In this document: positions 33,739 to 42,756 of the stretch, in pieces
How the letters are laid out: every line of letters starts with the position of its first letter
Numbering within the stretch: the first letter of the stretch is position 1
Origin: DATADD01 sp046262355
GTDB lineage: Bacteria > Actinomycetota > CADDZG01 > WHSQ01
Reading direction: 5' to 3'
Length of the DNA: 59,919 bases
NCBI GenBank assembly: GCA_046262355.1
Contig: JBHEMX010000024.1
Coordinates: 1 to 59,919 of the forward strand
Program-made: the position numbers and the translations under genes
The notes under the pieces: generated by a model
The model's input: the letters and a program-made list of their open reading frames with translations, nothing else
What the model was told of the DNA's origin: nothing
Databases searched by the model: none

Positions 33739-34203
33739 TCAGCCGCTCATGGTCTCGGCCGCGCGCTTGGCCATCTCGTCTGGGGGCACGTCCTCGATGT
33801 GAGTCGCGACGCTCCACCGGTGTCCGAAGGGGTCCTCGAACTGACCCGAGCGGTCGCCGTAGAACTGGTCCTCCACCGGACGCAGGACCGTTGCCCCCGC
33901 CTTGACGGCCCTATCGAAAGCGGCATGGACGTCCTCGACGTAGACGCTCATCGTCACCGACGTGCCGCCGACCGTCTTCGGGCTGCGCATGCCCATGTCC
34001 GGGAACTCGTCGGACAGCATGATCACCGAGTCGCCGATCTGGAGCTCTGCATGGCCGATCTTGTCGTCCGGCGCGGGCATGCGGGTCCGCTCGGTCGCGC
34101 CGAAGACCTTGCCGTAGAACTCGATCGCCGCCTCGGCGCCGTCGATCCACAGGTACGGCGAGACCTGCGGGTAGCCGTCGGGGATCGGTTTCACCTGCGC
34201 CAT
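33739..34203 (-). CDS. VOC-family (glyoxalase-like) protein
   Basis: This 154-residue vicinal oxygen chelate protein starts MAQVKPIPDGYPQVSPYLWI. It has AAIEFYGKVFGATERTRMPA and GHAELQIGDSVIMLSDEFPD, and ends DPFGHRWSVATHIEDVPPDE. This is the PhnB/YdfO-like small VOC type, with one beta-alpha module pair that dimerises. Function is undefined for this subgroup. ATG 34203 is chosen for the GAGGGAGG site before it. A perfect palindrome lies 35-49 bases upstream. Confidence 0.85.
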   Translation of the reverse strand: MAQVKPIPDGYPQVSPYLWIDGAEAAIEFYGKVFGATERTRMPAPDDKIGHAELQIGDSVIMLSDEFPDMGMRSPKTVGGTSVTMSVYVEDVHAAFDRAVKAGATVLRPVEDQFYGDRSGQFEDPFGHRWSVATHIEDVPPDEMAKRAAETMSG

Positions 34204-34238
34204 GGGGCCTCCCTCTCGCTGCTCTGGTCGCAACCGGC

Positions 34239-34252
34239 CGAACGTACGTTCG
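34239..34252. promoter_or_regulatory. TetR-type palindrome upstream of the VOC gene
   Basis: CGAACGTACGTTCG is a perfect 14-base dyad and resembles operators of TetR-family repressors. It is placed to overlap the VOC gene promoter. No TetR gene is present in the window, so the regulator would act in trans. Confidence 0.45.
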
Positions 34253-34432
34253 TACAGCATAGTGGTCCCGGATGGGATCAGGCAAGCCCCCGTCCGCGCC
34301 CACCTGCGCCCTTGTAGATTCTGGCGCGGCGGATCGAGGTACGGGGATGGAGGAAGTCGTCGCCGGCCTTGTTCTTATGAGGGACGCCTGAAGATGAGTC
34401 ATGACCAGCTCGCACGCGCACGCTCGCGCTAG

Positions 34433-35857
34433 TTGGACGATCCGGTGACTCGGAGATCCGGAGGCTCCCTCTCCCCGCTCCCCGTCTTCGCCAAGGCCAG
34501 AGGACCGGCCACCATGGCGCTGATCTGTGCCGTCCCGCTCGCGCTGTGGGCGCGCGCCCTTCCGCTCGAGACGCGCTTCGCGACCGCAACAACGACGGTC
34601 ACCAGCCTCGGCGTGGTGTGCGGGATCGCGGGCGTCAGCGCGTTTGCCCTCAACCTCGTTCTAGGGGGCCGTTTCGGGATGATCGCCCGCTATTTCGGCG
34701 GTCTCGATCGCATGTACGCGACACACCAGATCAACGGTCGAGTGGCCTACCTCCTGTTGCTCACACACGCAGCCCTGATCACGGCCGGCCGCGCGACGAT
34801 ATCCGCCGCCGCCGCCGTGGGCCTGTATACGGGTAAGGCGGGCTGGGTCGTCAGCTTCGGTGTTCTTGCGCTCGTGTGCATGAGCGTGTCGATCGGGCTC
34901 ACGCTCTTCGCGCGTCTGAACCACGAGATCTTCGTATACGTGCAGCGTTCCTTCGGGTTCATCTTCATGATCGGTCTTGCACATGTCTTCATGACGCCCG
35001 GAACCAAGTCAGTGTCCCCCGCACTGACGTACTACCTGATCGGCCTCGCATCGTTGGGCCTGGGGGGCCTTGCCTACAGATCGCTCTTCGACGACGTCTT
35101 GGTAAGGCGTCACGATTATCGGGTCACCATGACGCACGAGCTCGACCCGACCGTCATGGAGATCACGATGACGCCCAAAGAAGAGCAACTTGACTTCATC
35201 CCCGGTCAGTTCGTGTTCGTAAGCTTCCTCTCGCGCTCGATGAGCGAGGAGCTTCGTCCCGTGTCGATCGTTTCCGAGGGTCCGACGGAGGTGGTGACTT
35301 TTCGCGCCGGGGCGGTGCGGCATCAGTTCCATCCCTTCTCGATCACCTCTGCGCCCGGTCGGCCGGAGCTGAGGGTGACGGTGAAGGCCGTGGGGGACTA
35401 CACAAGCGCGATGCGGTTGCTCGAGAAGGGAGCGGAGGCGCGCGTGGAGGGGCCGTATGGCTCCTTCTCCTACCGTATCGTGCGCAACGCTCGGCAGATA
35501 TGGATCGCCGGAGGGATAGGTGTAACGCCCTTCGTCAGCATGGCCCGGAGCCTCGAGCAGTCGGAGTACGACGTCGACCTCTATTACTCGGTCAAGCGAG
35601 AGAGCGAGGCGTTCTTCCTCGATGAGTTCCGCCGCATCGGCGAACAGCACAAGAGTCTGAAGACCACGTTGGTCGCAGAAGATCGGTCCGGCTTGATAAC
35701 GGCCGACTACGTCGCCGAGCACAGTGGGCCCCTAGGGGACGCCGACATCCTGATCTGTGGTCCCCCGGTGATGATCGAGTCGCTCCGCAAACAGTTCGCT
35801 ACCAAAGGCGTGCCCGAGCGGCGGCTGCATTACGAGCTGTTCGGGTTCGCTCGATAG
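34433..35857 (+). CDS. Ferric-reductase/NADPH-oxidase-like membrane flavocytochrome
   Basis: This is a 474-residue protein with an N-terminal heme-binding membrane domain and a C-terminal ferredoxin-reductase module. The membrane half has about six helices, with histidines in ATHQINGRVAYLLLLTHAAL and LNHEIFVYVQRSFGFIFMIG; these pairs probably bind heme. The reductase half has FIPGQFVFVSF, HPFSITSAPG (FAD), GPYGSFSY, GGIGVTPFVSMARSL (NAD(P)H) and DILICGPPVMIESL. It would pass electrons from NAD(P)H across the membrane to a metal or oxygen. The start is uncertain: TTG 34433, GTG 34445 and ATG 34514 are possible. Confidence 0.85.
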   Translation: MDDPVTRRSGGSLSPLPVFAKARGPATMALICAVPLALWARALPLETRFATATTTVTSLGVVCGIAGVSAFALNLVLGGRFGMIARYFGGLDRMYATHQINGRVAYLLLLTHAALITAGRATISAAAAVGLYTGKAGWVVSFGVLALVCMSVSIGLTLFARLNHEIFVYVQRSFGFIFMIGLAHVFMTPGTKSVSPALTYYLIGLASLGLGGLAYRSLFDDVLVRRHDYRVTMTHELDPTVMEITMTPKEEQLDFIPGQFVFVSFLSRSMSEELRPVSIVSEGPTEVVTFRAGAVRHQFHPFSITSAPGRPELRVTVKAVGDYTSAMRLLEKGAEARVEGPYGSFSYRIVRNARQIWIAGGIGVTPFVSMARSLEQSEYDVDLYYSVKRESEAFFLDEFRRIGEQHKSLKTTLVAEDRSGLITADYVAEHSGPLGDADILICGPPVMIESLRKQFATKGVPERRLHYELFGFAR

Positions 35858-35949
35858 TGGGCATCAAGCCGGCGCGGAAGACCCTGGTGTAACCGGCCTG
35901 GGAAGGGATGGCCGTCCGCCGCTTGGCGCCCTCATGGACGGACGTCGGA

Positions 35950-36366
35950 TCAAGCGGTGAGGAGCCCGATGCCCAGGGCCACGGCGCCCGCGCCGAGCGA
36001 CGCCGCGCCCCCATACAGCATCAAGATGAACCGGTTGGGCTCGGTTGCGCCGCGTCCGGCCGAAGAAAGGAAGAACCCTGCGGACATGAGGATCGCGGCA
36101 ACGGGGACCCCGCTGCGCGCGACCGTTCCCGGCAAGCCGCTCATGCGAGCCCCATCGGCGAGGATCTGGCAGACGAGCGCCAAGGTCACCAGCACCCCGG
36201 CATGCGCATGCCCGGCTCGAGCGAACGCCTGTTGGAACGGCGTCTTCAGCTCCCGGCCCCGAACGATGCGCAAGACGTAGGTCCCGCCGAACTCGATCGC
36301 CACGATGGACAGCAGGAGGATCCCCGCGGTGCTCCGGGCCTCGGGCGACAGCATCAGTGCGTCCAC
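35950..36366 (-). CDS. Small integral membrane protein, four helices
   Basis: This 138-residue protein has about four hydrophobic segments: TAGILLLSIVAIEFGGTYVL, HAGVLVTLALVCQILADG, AAILMSAGFFLSSAGRG and the C-terminal ALGIGLLTA region. A charged loop lies between helices 1 and 2 (RGRELKTPFQQAFARAGHAH). I do not recognise a characterised family. The GTG at 36366 is chosen because GGAGGAG lies just upstream. It is divergent from a MerR-type regulator, with an inverted repeat between them, so it is probably that regulator's target. Confidence 0.7.
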   Translation of the reverse strand: MDALMLSPEARSTAGILLLSIVAIEFGGTYVLRIVRGRELKTPFQQAFARAGHAHAGVLVTLALVCQILADGARMSGLPGTVARSGVPVAAILMSAGFFLSSAGRGATEPNRFILMLYGGAASLGAGAVALGIGLLTA

Positions 36367-36402
36367 GGTTCTCCTCCGAGCGATCGATTGATAGATACCG
36401 CA

Positions 36403-36421
36403 ACTATCCATAACAGATAGT
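36403..36421. promoter_or_regulatory. Inverted repeat between membrane protein and MerR gene
   Basis: ACTATC-CATAACA-GATAGT is a 6-base dyad with a 7-base spacer at 36403-36421. A further ACTATCC copy follows at 36425. The region is AT-rich against its surroundings and lies between two divergent genes. It is the natural binding site for the adjacent MerR-type regulator. Confidence 0.5.
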
Positions 36422-36462
36422 GCTACTATCCAAACTTCTCGTCAAGTCCCGTGGGAGGCCTC

Positions 36463-37113
36463 GTGCGGATGTCCGAGCTGAGCCGAGCGAGCGGCGTGCC
36501 CGTGGCGACCGTGAAGTACTACTTGAGGGAAGGTCTCGTGCCTCCGGGGGCGCCGTCTGCCCGCAACCAGGCCGACTACGACGACGCCCACGTCCACCGC
36601 TTGCGGCTCATCCGGGCGCTCAGGGGTGTGGGGCGCATGGGGATAGGGCGCGTACGCGCGGTGCTAGAAGCGTTGGACGACGAGCAACTGTCCTTGCACG
36701 ATGTGCTCGGGGTCGCCCACCGTGCGCTCGGTCCGGCGCCGGATAGGCGGGTCGTCACAGACGAGATCGCCGACGCCTGCGCCGAGGTGGACCGGTTCAT
36801 CGTCGACCTCGGCTGGGAGGTCGCCTCCGACGCACCCGCCCGAGGAGTGCTTGCCGACGCGCTGGTGGCGCTGCGGCGGCTCGGGCGGAAGTGCGGCGCC
36901 GAGGTCTTCGAGCCATACGCAGAGGCCGCCGGGCGGATCGCCGAGCGTGAGCTCTCTCAGGCCTCCACCGGCGCGGCTCGCGCCGACACCGGCGCGACGC
37001 GTGCGGACATCGTGGAGTGGATGGTCGTGGGGACCGTCGTGTTCGAGGCCGCCCTCACGGCGCTGAGACGGCTGGCGCACGAGCACTTGAGCAGCGCCCG
37101 GTTCGGCTCCTAG
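36463..37113 (+). CDS. MerR-family transcriptional regulator
   Basis: The 216-residue protein begins with the MerR helix-turn-helix (MSELSRASGVPVATVKYYLREGLV) and wing residues, then a dimerisation helix. A long Ala/Arg-rich effector domain ends LTALRRLAHEHLSSARF. No cysteine cluster for metal binding is visible, so an organic or stress signal is more likely than a metal. Starts at GTG 36451, GTG 36463 and ATG 36469 are all close; 36463 is a compromise given GGGAGG just before it. It is divergent from the small membrane protein. Confidence 0.85.
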   Translation: MRMSELSRASGVPVATVKYYLREGLVPPGAPSARNQADYDDAHVHRLRLIRALRGVGRMGIGRVRAVLEALDDEQLSLHDVLGVAHRALGPAPDRRVVTDEIADACAEVDRFIVDLGWEVASDAPARGVLADALVALRRLGRKCGAEVFEPYAEAAGRIAERELSQASTGAARADTGATRADIVEWMVVGTVVFEAALTALRRLAHEHLSSARFGS

Positions 37114-37349
37114 GACGCGCCGCGGGGCCAAAGTCCCAAGCCCGCCCGGCCCACCTGGTACCGTCTGGCCGGGGGAGGGCCCCGGGGGAGATCCCGCAGG
37201 CGCTCGAAAGCTTTGTGTTCAGGTTCTCATCTGTGTAGACGAGCGATGCGAGGGAATGGTGTCACAACGGCGAGGCTTCCAGCCGTCACCGCCTCGACGA
37301 TCGCTGCAGAGCAACGCCATCTGCGTGGCGTGCGACAGGAAGGTTTCGA

Positions 37350-38312
37350 ATGACAACAGAGCTACTGGACCGCCCCGCCGTCAGAGACGTCCCCGGTGTA
37401 GAACGAGCGGACGTCCGAACCGCGCGGCTACAGCGCCGGCTAACCCTACTCGTGACCATCGTGCCCTTCATAGGTTTCGCCTTTGCGGTCTGGTCCCTCT
37501 GGGGGCACGGGCTCAGTCCGCTCGACCTCACGATCTTCTTCGCTCTCTACATCTTCACGGGACTCGGTGTGACCGTGGGGTTCCATCGTCTCTTTACGCA
37601 TCGATCCTTCGAGACGACGAGGTGGCTGAGAGGCTTGCTCGCGATCGCGGGATCGATGGCGGTCCAGGGCCCGGTCATCACGTGGGTGGCTACGCATCGC
37701 CGCCATCATGCTTTCTCGGACAAGGAGGGTGACCCGCACTCGCCACATCTCGACGAGGGCCCTGGGGTGACAGGCGTCCTGAAGGGCCTGTGGCACGCAC
37801 ATCTGGGCTGGCTGTTCGACACGGAGGAGACCACGCTGCCGGAGAGGTGGGCGCCCGATCTCCTCAAGGATCCGATGGTGAGGAGGATCGACCGACTCTT
37901 CCCCCTCTGGGTGCTGGTGTCATTCGGCGCGCCGGCAGCACTCGGATTCGCTCTCACGGGTACGTTCGGCGGGGCCCTGAGTGCTTTCCTGTGGGGCAGC
38001 CTTGCGAGGATCTTCTTCCTGCACCACGTCACGTGGAGCATCAACTCGATCTGTCATTTCTACGGCAACCGGCCGTTCGAGACCCCCGACTTCAGCACGA
38101 ACAACTGGGTTCTGGCGCTCATCTCCTTCGGCGAGTCTTGGCACAACAATCATCACGCTTTCCCGACGTCTGCTCGCCACGGCCTCGGGCGGGGACAGGT
38201 CGACGTCAGTGCGTCTCTCATCGCGCTGCTGCAGAGGCTCGGTTGGGCGCGGTCCGTGAAGGTCGTCTCGCCCAAGCAGCTCGCAACGAAGTCCTCCAAG
38301 ACCTCGACGTGA
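37350..38312 (+). CDS. Membrane acyl-CoA/acyl-lipid delta-9-type fatty acid desaturase
   Basis: This 320-residue di-iron membrane enzyme introduces a double bond into fatty acyl chains. The three histidine boxes are present: HRLFTHRSFE, THRRHHAFSD and SWHNNHHAFPTSARHG. Hydrophobic stretches (LTLLVTIVPFIGFAFAVWSL; GLLAIAGSMAVQGPVITW; LSAFLWGSLARIFFLHHVTW) give about four membrane helices. It matches stearoyl-CoA desaturase-like proteins in length. The ATG follows AGGAAGG. A short palindrome lies just after the stop. Regioselectivity is inferred from the family. Confidence 0.9.
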   Translation: MTTELLDRPAVRDVPGVERADVRTARLQRRLTLLVTIVPFIGFAFAVWSLWGHGLSPLDLTIFFALYIFTGLGVTVGFHRLFTHRSFETTRWLRGLLAIAGSMAVQGPVITWVATHRRHHAFSDKEGDPHSPHLDEGPGVTGVLKGLWHAHLGWLFDTEETTLPERWAPDLLKDPMVRRIDRLFPLWVLVSFGAPAALGFALTGTFGGALSAFLWGSLARIFFLHHVTWSINSICHFYGNRPFETPDFSTNNWVLALISFGESWHNNHHAFPTSARHGLGRGQVDVSASLIALLQRLGWARSVKVVSPKQLATKSSKTST

Positions 38313-38315
38313 TCT

Positions 38316-38332
38316 TGCAGCCTTAGGCTGCA
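38316..38332. terminator. Short perfect inverted repeat after the desaturase gene
   Basis: TGCAGCCTTAGGCTGCA forms a seven-pair stem with a three-base loop immediately after the desaturase stop and about 30 bases before typA. There is no T run. It may be a weak terminator or a binding site. Confidence 0.35.
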
Positions 38333-38362
38333 CAGACCACTCATCGTCCCAGGAGAGCCGGC

Positions 38363-40183
38363 ATGCCAACGCGCGCTGACCTGCGAAACGTCGCCATCGT
38401 CGCTCATGTCGACCACGGCAAGACCACGCTCGTGGATGCGATGTTGTGGCAGTCGGGCGCCTTCCGGTCGAACCAGGACGTCGCGGAGCGCGTCATGGAT
38501 TCGATGGACCTGGAACGGGAAAAGGGCATCACGATCCTCGCGAAGAACACCGCGGTCCGGTACGGCGAAGTGAAGATCAACATCGTGGACACGCCGGGTC
38601 ACGCCGATTTCGGCGGCGAGGTGGAGCGGGGTCTAACGATGGTCGACGGAGTGCTCTTGCTCGTCGATGCAAGCGAAGGACCGTTGCCGCAAACGCGCTT
38701 CGTTCTGCGCAAGGCGCTCGAGGCGCGCCTCCCCGTCATCCTTGTCGTGAACAAGGTCGACCGTCCAGACGCGCGCATCCGGGACGTCGTGAACGAGGTT
38801 TACGAGCTTTTCCTGGACCTCGATGCGGACGAACGCCAGATCGAGTTCCCGATCCTCTACTGCAACGCCCGGGCAGGATGGGCGTCTCTCGACGCCGAGC
38901 AGGCAGGAAGCGACCTCAAGCCGCTTCTCGAGTTGCTGCTCGAGCACATACCGGCGCCCTCCTACGAGGAGGATCATCCCTTGCAGGCGCTGGTGACGAA
39001 CCTAGATGCCTCGCCGTATGTGGGCCGGCTCGCCCTTTGCCGCGTGTTCCACGGCACGATCAAGCGCGGTGCCTCGGTTGCGTGGTGTCGTGCCGACGAA
39101 ACGATCGAGAGGGTCAAGGTCGCCGAGCTGTACGTGACCGAGGCCTTGGACCGCGTTGACGCCGGCGAAGCTGGACCGGGTGAGATCATCGCGATCGCCG
39201 GACTGGCCGACGTGACCATCGGGGAGACGCTCTCCGATCCGGAGGATCCGCGTCCTTTGCCGGTGAGTCACTTCGACGATCCAAGTCTTGCGATGACCCT
39301 CGGCATCAACACCTCTCCTCTGGCCGGCCGGGACGGCGCCAAGATGACCGCAAGACTCGTGAAGAACAGGCTCGACGCAGAGCTCGTCGGCAACGTATCG
39401 ATCAAGCTGCTCGACACTGAGCGGCCCGATGCATGGGAGGTCCAGGGCAGGGGAGAGCTGCAGCTGGCCGTTCTCGTCGAGATGATGCGCCGAGAGGGTT
39501 TCGAGCTCACGGTCGGCAAGCCGCAGGTCGTGACGAAGGAGATCAACGGCAAGCTCTGTGAGCCGGTAGAGCGGCTCACGATCGACGCACCCGAGGACTT
39601 CATGGGGGTCGTTGCGCAGATGCTTGCTCTTCGCAGGGGACGGCTCGAGAACATGGTCAATCACGGCACCGGCTGGGTGCGCATGGAGTACCTGGTGCCG
39701 GCGCGCGCCCTGATCGGTTTCCGCACGGAGTTCCTCACCGAGACGCGCGGCACGGGTCTTCTGCACCATGTCTTCGATCGATATGAGCCCTGGCACGGAG
39801 ATCTCCGAACGCGTCCAACCGGCAGCCTGGTGGCGGACAGGCGTGGTTCGACGACTTCGTATGCGCTGCTCAATCTTCAGGAGCGCGGAACGATGTTCGT
39901 GCCTCCGGGGGCCGAGGTCTACGAGGGCATGATCGTGGGAGAGAACGCTCGCTCCGACGACATGGACGTGAACCCGACCAAGGAGAAGAAGCTCACGAAC
40001 ATGCGCGCGGCGTCCAGCGAAGAGCTTGTTCGCTTGATCCCGCACAGGGACATGTCGCTCGAGCAGGCGCTCGAGTTCATCAGGGTGGACGAGTGCGCCG
40101 AGGTGACGCCTCGTGTCATCAGGCTTCGCAAGGTGATCCTCGACGGGCGCCGCCGAGCCCGCGCCTCCAAGAGCGGCGGGTAG
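38363..40183 (+). CDS. typA: Translational GTPase TypA/BipA
   Basis: This 606-residue ribosome-binding GTPase is close in length to other family members. G1 is IVAHVDHGKTTLVDAM, G2 lies in ERVMDSMDLEREKGITIL, G3 is VDTPGHADFGGEVER and G4 is VVNKVDRPDARI. The later beta-barrel, EF-G-like and TypA-specific C-terminal domains follow (MEYLVPARALIGFRTEF; NARSDDMDVNPTKEKKLTN). BipA helps large-subunit assembly and translation under cold and stress. ATG 38363 is preceded by AGGAGAG. It stands alone between the desaturase and a DEAD-box helicase gene. Confidence 0.96.
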   Translation: MPTRADLRNVAIVAHVDHGKTTLVDAMLWQSGAFRSNQDVAERVMDSMDLEREKGITILAKNTAVRYGEVKINIVDTPGHADFGGEVERGLTMVDGVLLLVDASEGPLPQTRFVLRKALEARLPVILVVNKVDRPDARIRDVVNEVYELFLDLDADERQIEFPILYCNARAGWASLDAEQAGSDLKPLLELLLEHIPAPSYEEDHPLQALVTNLDASPYVGRLALCRVFHGTIKRGASVAWCRADETIERVKVAELYVTEALDRVDAGEAGPGEIIAIAGLADVTIGETLSDPEDPRPLPVSHFDDPSLAMTLGINTSPLAGRDGAKMTARLVKNRLDAELVGNVSIKLLDTERPDAWEVQGRGELQLAVLVEMMRREGFELTVGKPQVVTKEINGKLCEPVERLTIDAPEDFMGVVAQMLALRRGRLENMVNHGTGWVRMEYLVPARALIGFRTEFLTETRGTGLLHHVFDRYEPWHGDLRTRPTGSLVADRRGSTTSYALLNLQERGTMFVPPGAEVYEGMIVGENARSDDMDVNPTKEKKLTNMRAASSEELVRLIPHRDMSLEQALEFIRVDECAEVTPRVIRLRKVILDGRRRARASKSGG

Positions 40184-40270
40184 GCCGCCGCAACTCGGGG
40201 TGGTGTGCTGCGCTCGCCGCGAGGCGAGAGTGGGAATAAGTCTGCAGCCGATGCGTTACAGTGACTTTAC

Positions 40271-40287
40271 GGCACCGAGGTGGTGCC
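40271..40287 (+). promoter_or_regulatory. Hairpin in the leader of the DEAD-box helicase gene
   Basis: GGCACC (40271-40276) pairs with GGTGCC (40282-40287) around a five-base loop, about 100 bases before the helicase start. The intervening sequence is T-rich compared with its surroundings and holds no ORF. It could be either the typA terminator or part of a structured, cold-responsive 5' leader of the helicase message. Confidence 0.35.
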
Positions 40288-40383
40288 TGTGAGATTTGCC
40301 TCTCCGTTCCTCCTTTCGGCGTTACGGGTTGTTGAATCTCCCCGTAGCCGTGGTCCTTATGGGCCATCACGAAGGAGTCGAAT

Positions 40384-41571
40384 GTGACTACGTTCTCCGA
40401 TCTGGGCGTGTCCGCGCCCGTCGCCAAGGCGCTGGCGCGGCGCCAGTATCACGCGCCGTTTCCCATCCAGCGCCTGGTCGTGCCCGATGCGCTCGCGGGA
40501 CGTGACGTCCTCGCCCGATCCCACACGGGTTCCGGCAAGACGCTTGTCTTCGGCGTGGCGATCGTCGAGCGACTTGATCCGAGCGCGCCGCGCCCCGGCG
40601 CTCTCATCCTCGTGCCGACCAGGGAGCTGGCGGCGCAGGTAACCGAGGAGATAACTCTCGTCGCCGCCGCGCAGGGTCTGCGCGCCGCAGCCGTCTACGG
40701 CGGCGTGAGTTTGCCCGATCAGGCGCACCGCGCCGCGAAAGCGCACATCCTTGTAGCCACACCCGGACGTCTTCAAGACATGCTCGAGCGACGTCTCATC
40801 TCGCTCCAGGGCGTCCACATCCTCGTGCTCGACGAAGCCGACCGCATGCTCGATATGGGCTTCCAGCCACAAGTGGATCGCATCGTCGCTCGCATCAAGA
40901 AGGACCGGCAGACGATGTTTTTCTCGGCGACGCTGGACGGCGAGGTCGGCCGCATCGCACGCGCGTACACGCGCGACGCCGTGCTTCACGAGATCCGCTC
41001 AACCCATCAGACGGTCGAGGAAGCCGAGCACCGGTTCGTCGCGGTGACCAGCGGGGACAAGGTGTCGAAACTGATCGATCTGCTACGCGACGAGGTCGGC
41101 ACGGCTCTCGTGTTCGTGCGTACCAAGCGCGGCGCCGATCGTCTCGTGCACAGACTGGCCCAGAAGAAGGTAGGGGCGGTGGCCATGCACGGCGACCTGA
41201 CGCAGGCGGCGCGCCAGAGTGCGCTCGAGCGACTGAGAAGTGGCAGAGCGAGGATCCTCGTTGCAACCGACGTGGCCGCACGCGGCCTCGACCTCGATCA
41301 CATCACCCACGTGATCAACTTCGATCCGCCGCAGGATGACAAGGCCTACGTGCACCGCGTCGGCCGCACGGCGCGCGCCGGGCGGGCCGGCACGGGGACG
41401 ACATTGGTGCTGCCGGATCAGCAGGACGACGTCAGCAGGATGGCGGCACGGCTGGCTCTCGGCGACGAGTTCCAGCGCGACGGCATGGTGCTGGCGGCGC
41501 CTCGCACCGTGTTCTCGTCCCACAAGGGCCGGCGTTCGATGATGCGCCCGCGTCCACGCAGGCGGGTCTGA
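40384..41571 (+). CDS. DEAD-box ATP-dependent RNA helicase
   Basis: This 395-residue protein has the ordered DEAD-box motifs: Q motif FSDLGVSAPVAKAL...FPIQ, motif I ARSHTGSGKT, Ia PTRELAAQV, Ib TPGRLQDML, II VLDEADRMLDMGF, III FFSATLD, and in RecA domain 2 ALVFVRTKRGADRL, ATDVAARGLDLD and YVHRVGRTARAG. A short basic C-terminal tail (MMRPRPRRRV) may bind RNA. It probably unwinds rRNA or mRNA structures. The start is GTG 40384, since ATG 40382 is followed at once by a stop in its frame. GAAGGAG lies just upstream. Confidence 0.93.
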   Translation: MTTFSDLGVSAPVAKALARRQYHAPFPIQRLVVPDALAGRDVLARSHTGSGKTLVFGVAIVERLDPSAPRPGALILVPTRELAAQVTEEITLVAAAQGLRAAAVYGGVSLPDQAHRAAKAHILVATPGRLQDMLERRLISLQGVHILVLDEADRMLDMGFQPQVDRIVARIKKDRQTMFFSATLDGEVGRIARAYTRDAVLHEIRSTHQTVEEAEHRFVAVTSGDKVSKLIDLLRDEVGTALVFVRTKRGADRLVHRLAQKKVGAVAMHGDLTQAARQSALERLRSGRARILVATDVAARGLDLDHITHVINFDPPQDDKAYVHRVGRTARAGRAGTGTTLVLPDQQDDVSRMAARLALGDEFQRDGMVLAAPRTVFSSHKGRRSMMRPRPRRRV

Positions 41572-41742
41572 CTCGCCGTCTCCTCGAGGAGGCGCCCGTG
41601 CCCTCGCAGGCGGTCTGACCAGGCCCTCTCGAGGGAGAGCCCCCGGCTTATCTGCCGTTCGCTCATCGTGCACGTCCACGCGTAGGCGACACTCTGGTTC
41701 TCGGCAACCGCGCAGATGCACATCGGGGCGAGAGGAGCTGCG

Positions 41743-42756
41743 ATGCAGCTAGGGATGATCGGACTGGGGCGCATGGGGGCGAATATGGTGCGCCGGCTGA
41801 TGGAGGACGGCCACGACTGTGTCGTCTTCGACCGGAGCTCCCAAGTCGTCGAGAGCCTGGCGGAAAAGGGCGCGACGGGAGCCGACTCGATCGAGGATCT
41901 GGTCGCCAAGCTGGCGCGGCCGCGCTCGGTATGGATGATGATCCCCGCCGGAGTCGTTGAAGAGACCGTCCAACTCATCGCATCCCACCTCGAGCGCGGA
42001 GATGCGCTTGTCGACGGCGGTAACTCCTACTATCTCGATGACCTTCGTCGCGCGGGCGACCTGAGCGAGAGCGGCATCGAATACGTCGACGTCGGTGTGA
42101 GCGGCGGCGTGTGGGGACTCGAGCGCGGCTACTGCATGATGATCGGTGGCGCCGAAGATGCCGTCCGCCGGCTCGATCCGGTGTTCCGTTCGCTCGCCCC
42201 CGGTATCGGCGACGCGGCGCGCACGCCGGGTCGTTCGGGCGAGCCCACTGCCGCCGAGAGCGGCTACCTCCACTGCGGACCGAGCGGAGCAGGGCACTTC
42301 GTGAAGATGGTTCACAACGGGATCGAGTACGCGCTGATGGCAAGCTACGCGGAGGGGTTGAACATCCTTGCCCATGCCAACGTCGGCGGCGGGGACGCGG
42401 AGATCGACGCCGAGACGACGCCGCTGCGCCACCCGGAGCACTATCGCTACGACTTCAACCTCGCAGAGGTGGCCGAGGTGTGGCGGCGAGGCAGCGTGAT
42501 CGGATCATGGTTGCTCGACCTCACCGCGAGCGCGCTCGCCCGCCGGCCGGGGCTCGAAGACTTCAAGGGCCACGTCTCGGACTCGGGTGAAGGTCGCTGG
42601 ACCGTCATGGCCGCCGTCGAAGAAGGCGCACCGGTCAACGTCATCAGCGCAGCGCTGTTCGCTCGGTTCGCATCGCGCGGCGAGACGGACTTCGCGGATC
42701 GGTTGCTGTCGGCCATGCGCTTCGAGTTCGGCGGCCACATGGAGAAGAAGCTATGA
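41743..42756 (+). CDS. gnd: 6-phosphogluconate dehydrogenase (decarboxylating), short form
   Basis: This is a 337-residue dehydrogenase, the shorter GndA/YqeC-like type usually NAD-linked. It has MIGLGRMGANMVRRLMEDGH (dinucleotide fold), VDGGNSYYLDD, the GVSGGVWGLERGYCMMIGG substrate segment and CGPSGAGHFVKMVHNGIEYA with catalytic Lys and His-Asn residues. It oxidises 6-phosphogluconate to ribulose 5-phosphate and CO2. ATG 41743 follows AGAGGAG. The stop overlaps the start of pgi by four bases, so the two sugar-phosphate enzymes are co-translated. Confidence 0.92.
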   Translation: MQLGMIGLGRMGANMVRRLMEDGHDCVVFDRSSQVVESLAEKGATGADSIEDLVAKLARPRSVWMMIPAGVVEETVQLIASHLERGDALVDGGNSYYLDDLRRAGDLSESGIEYVDVGVSGGVWGLERGYCMMIGGAEDAVRRLDPVFRSLAPGIGDAARTPGRSGEPTAAESGYLHCGPSGAGHFVKMVHNGIEYALMASYAEGLNILAHANVGGGDAEIDAETTPLRHPEHYRYDFNLAEVAEVWRRGSVIGSWLLDLTASALARRPGLEDFKGHVSDSGEGRWTVMAAVEEGAPVNVISAALFARFASRGETDFADRLLSAMRFEFGGHMEKKL

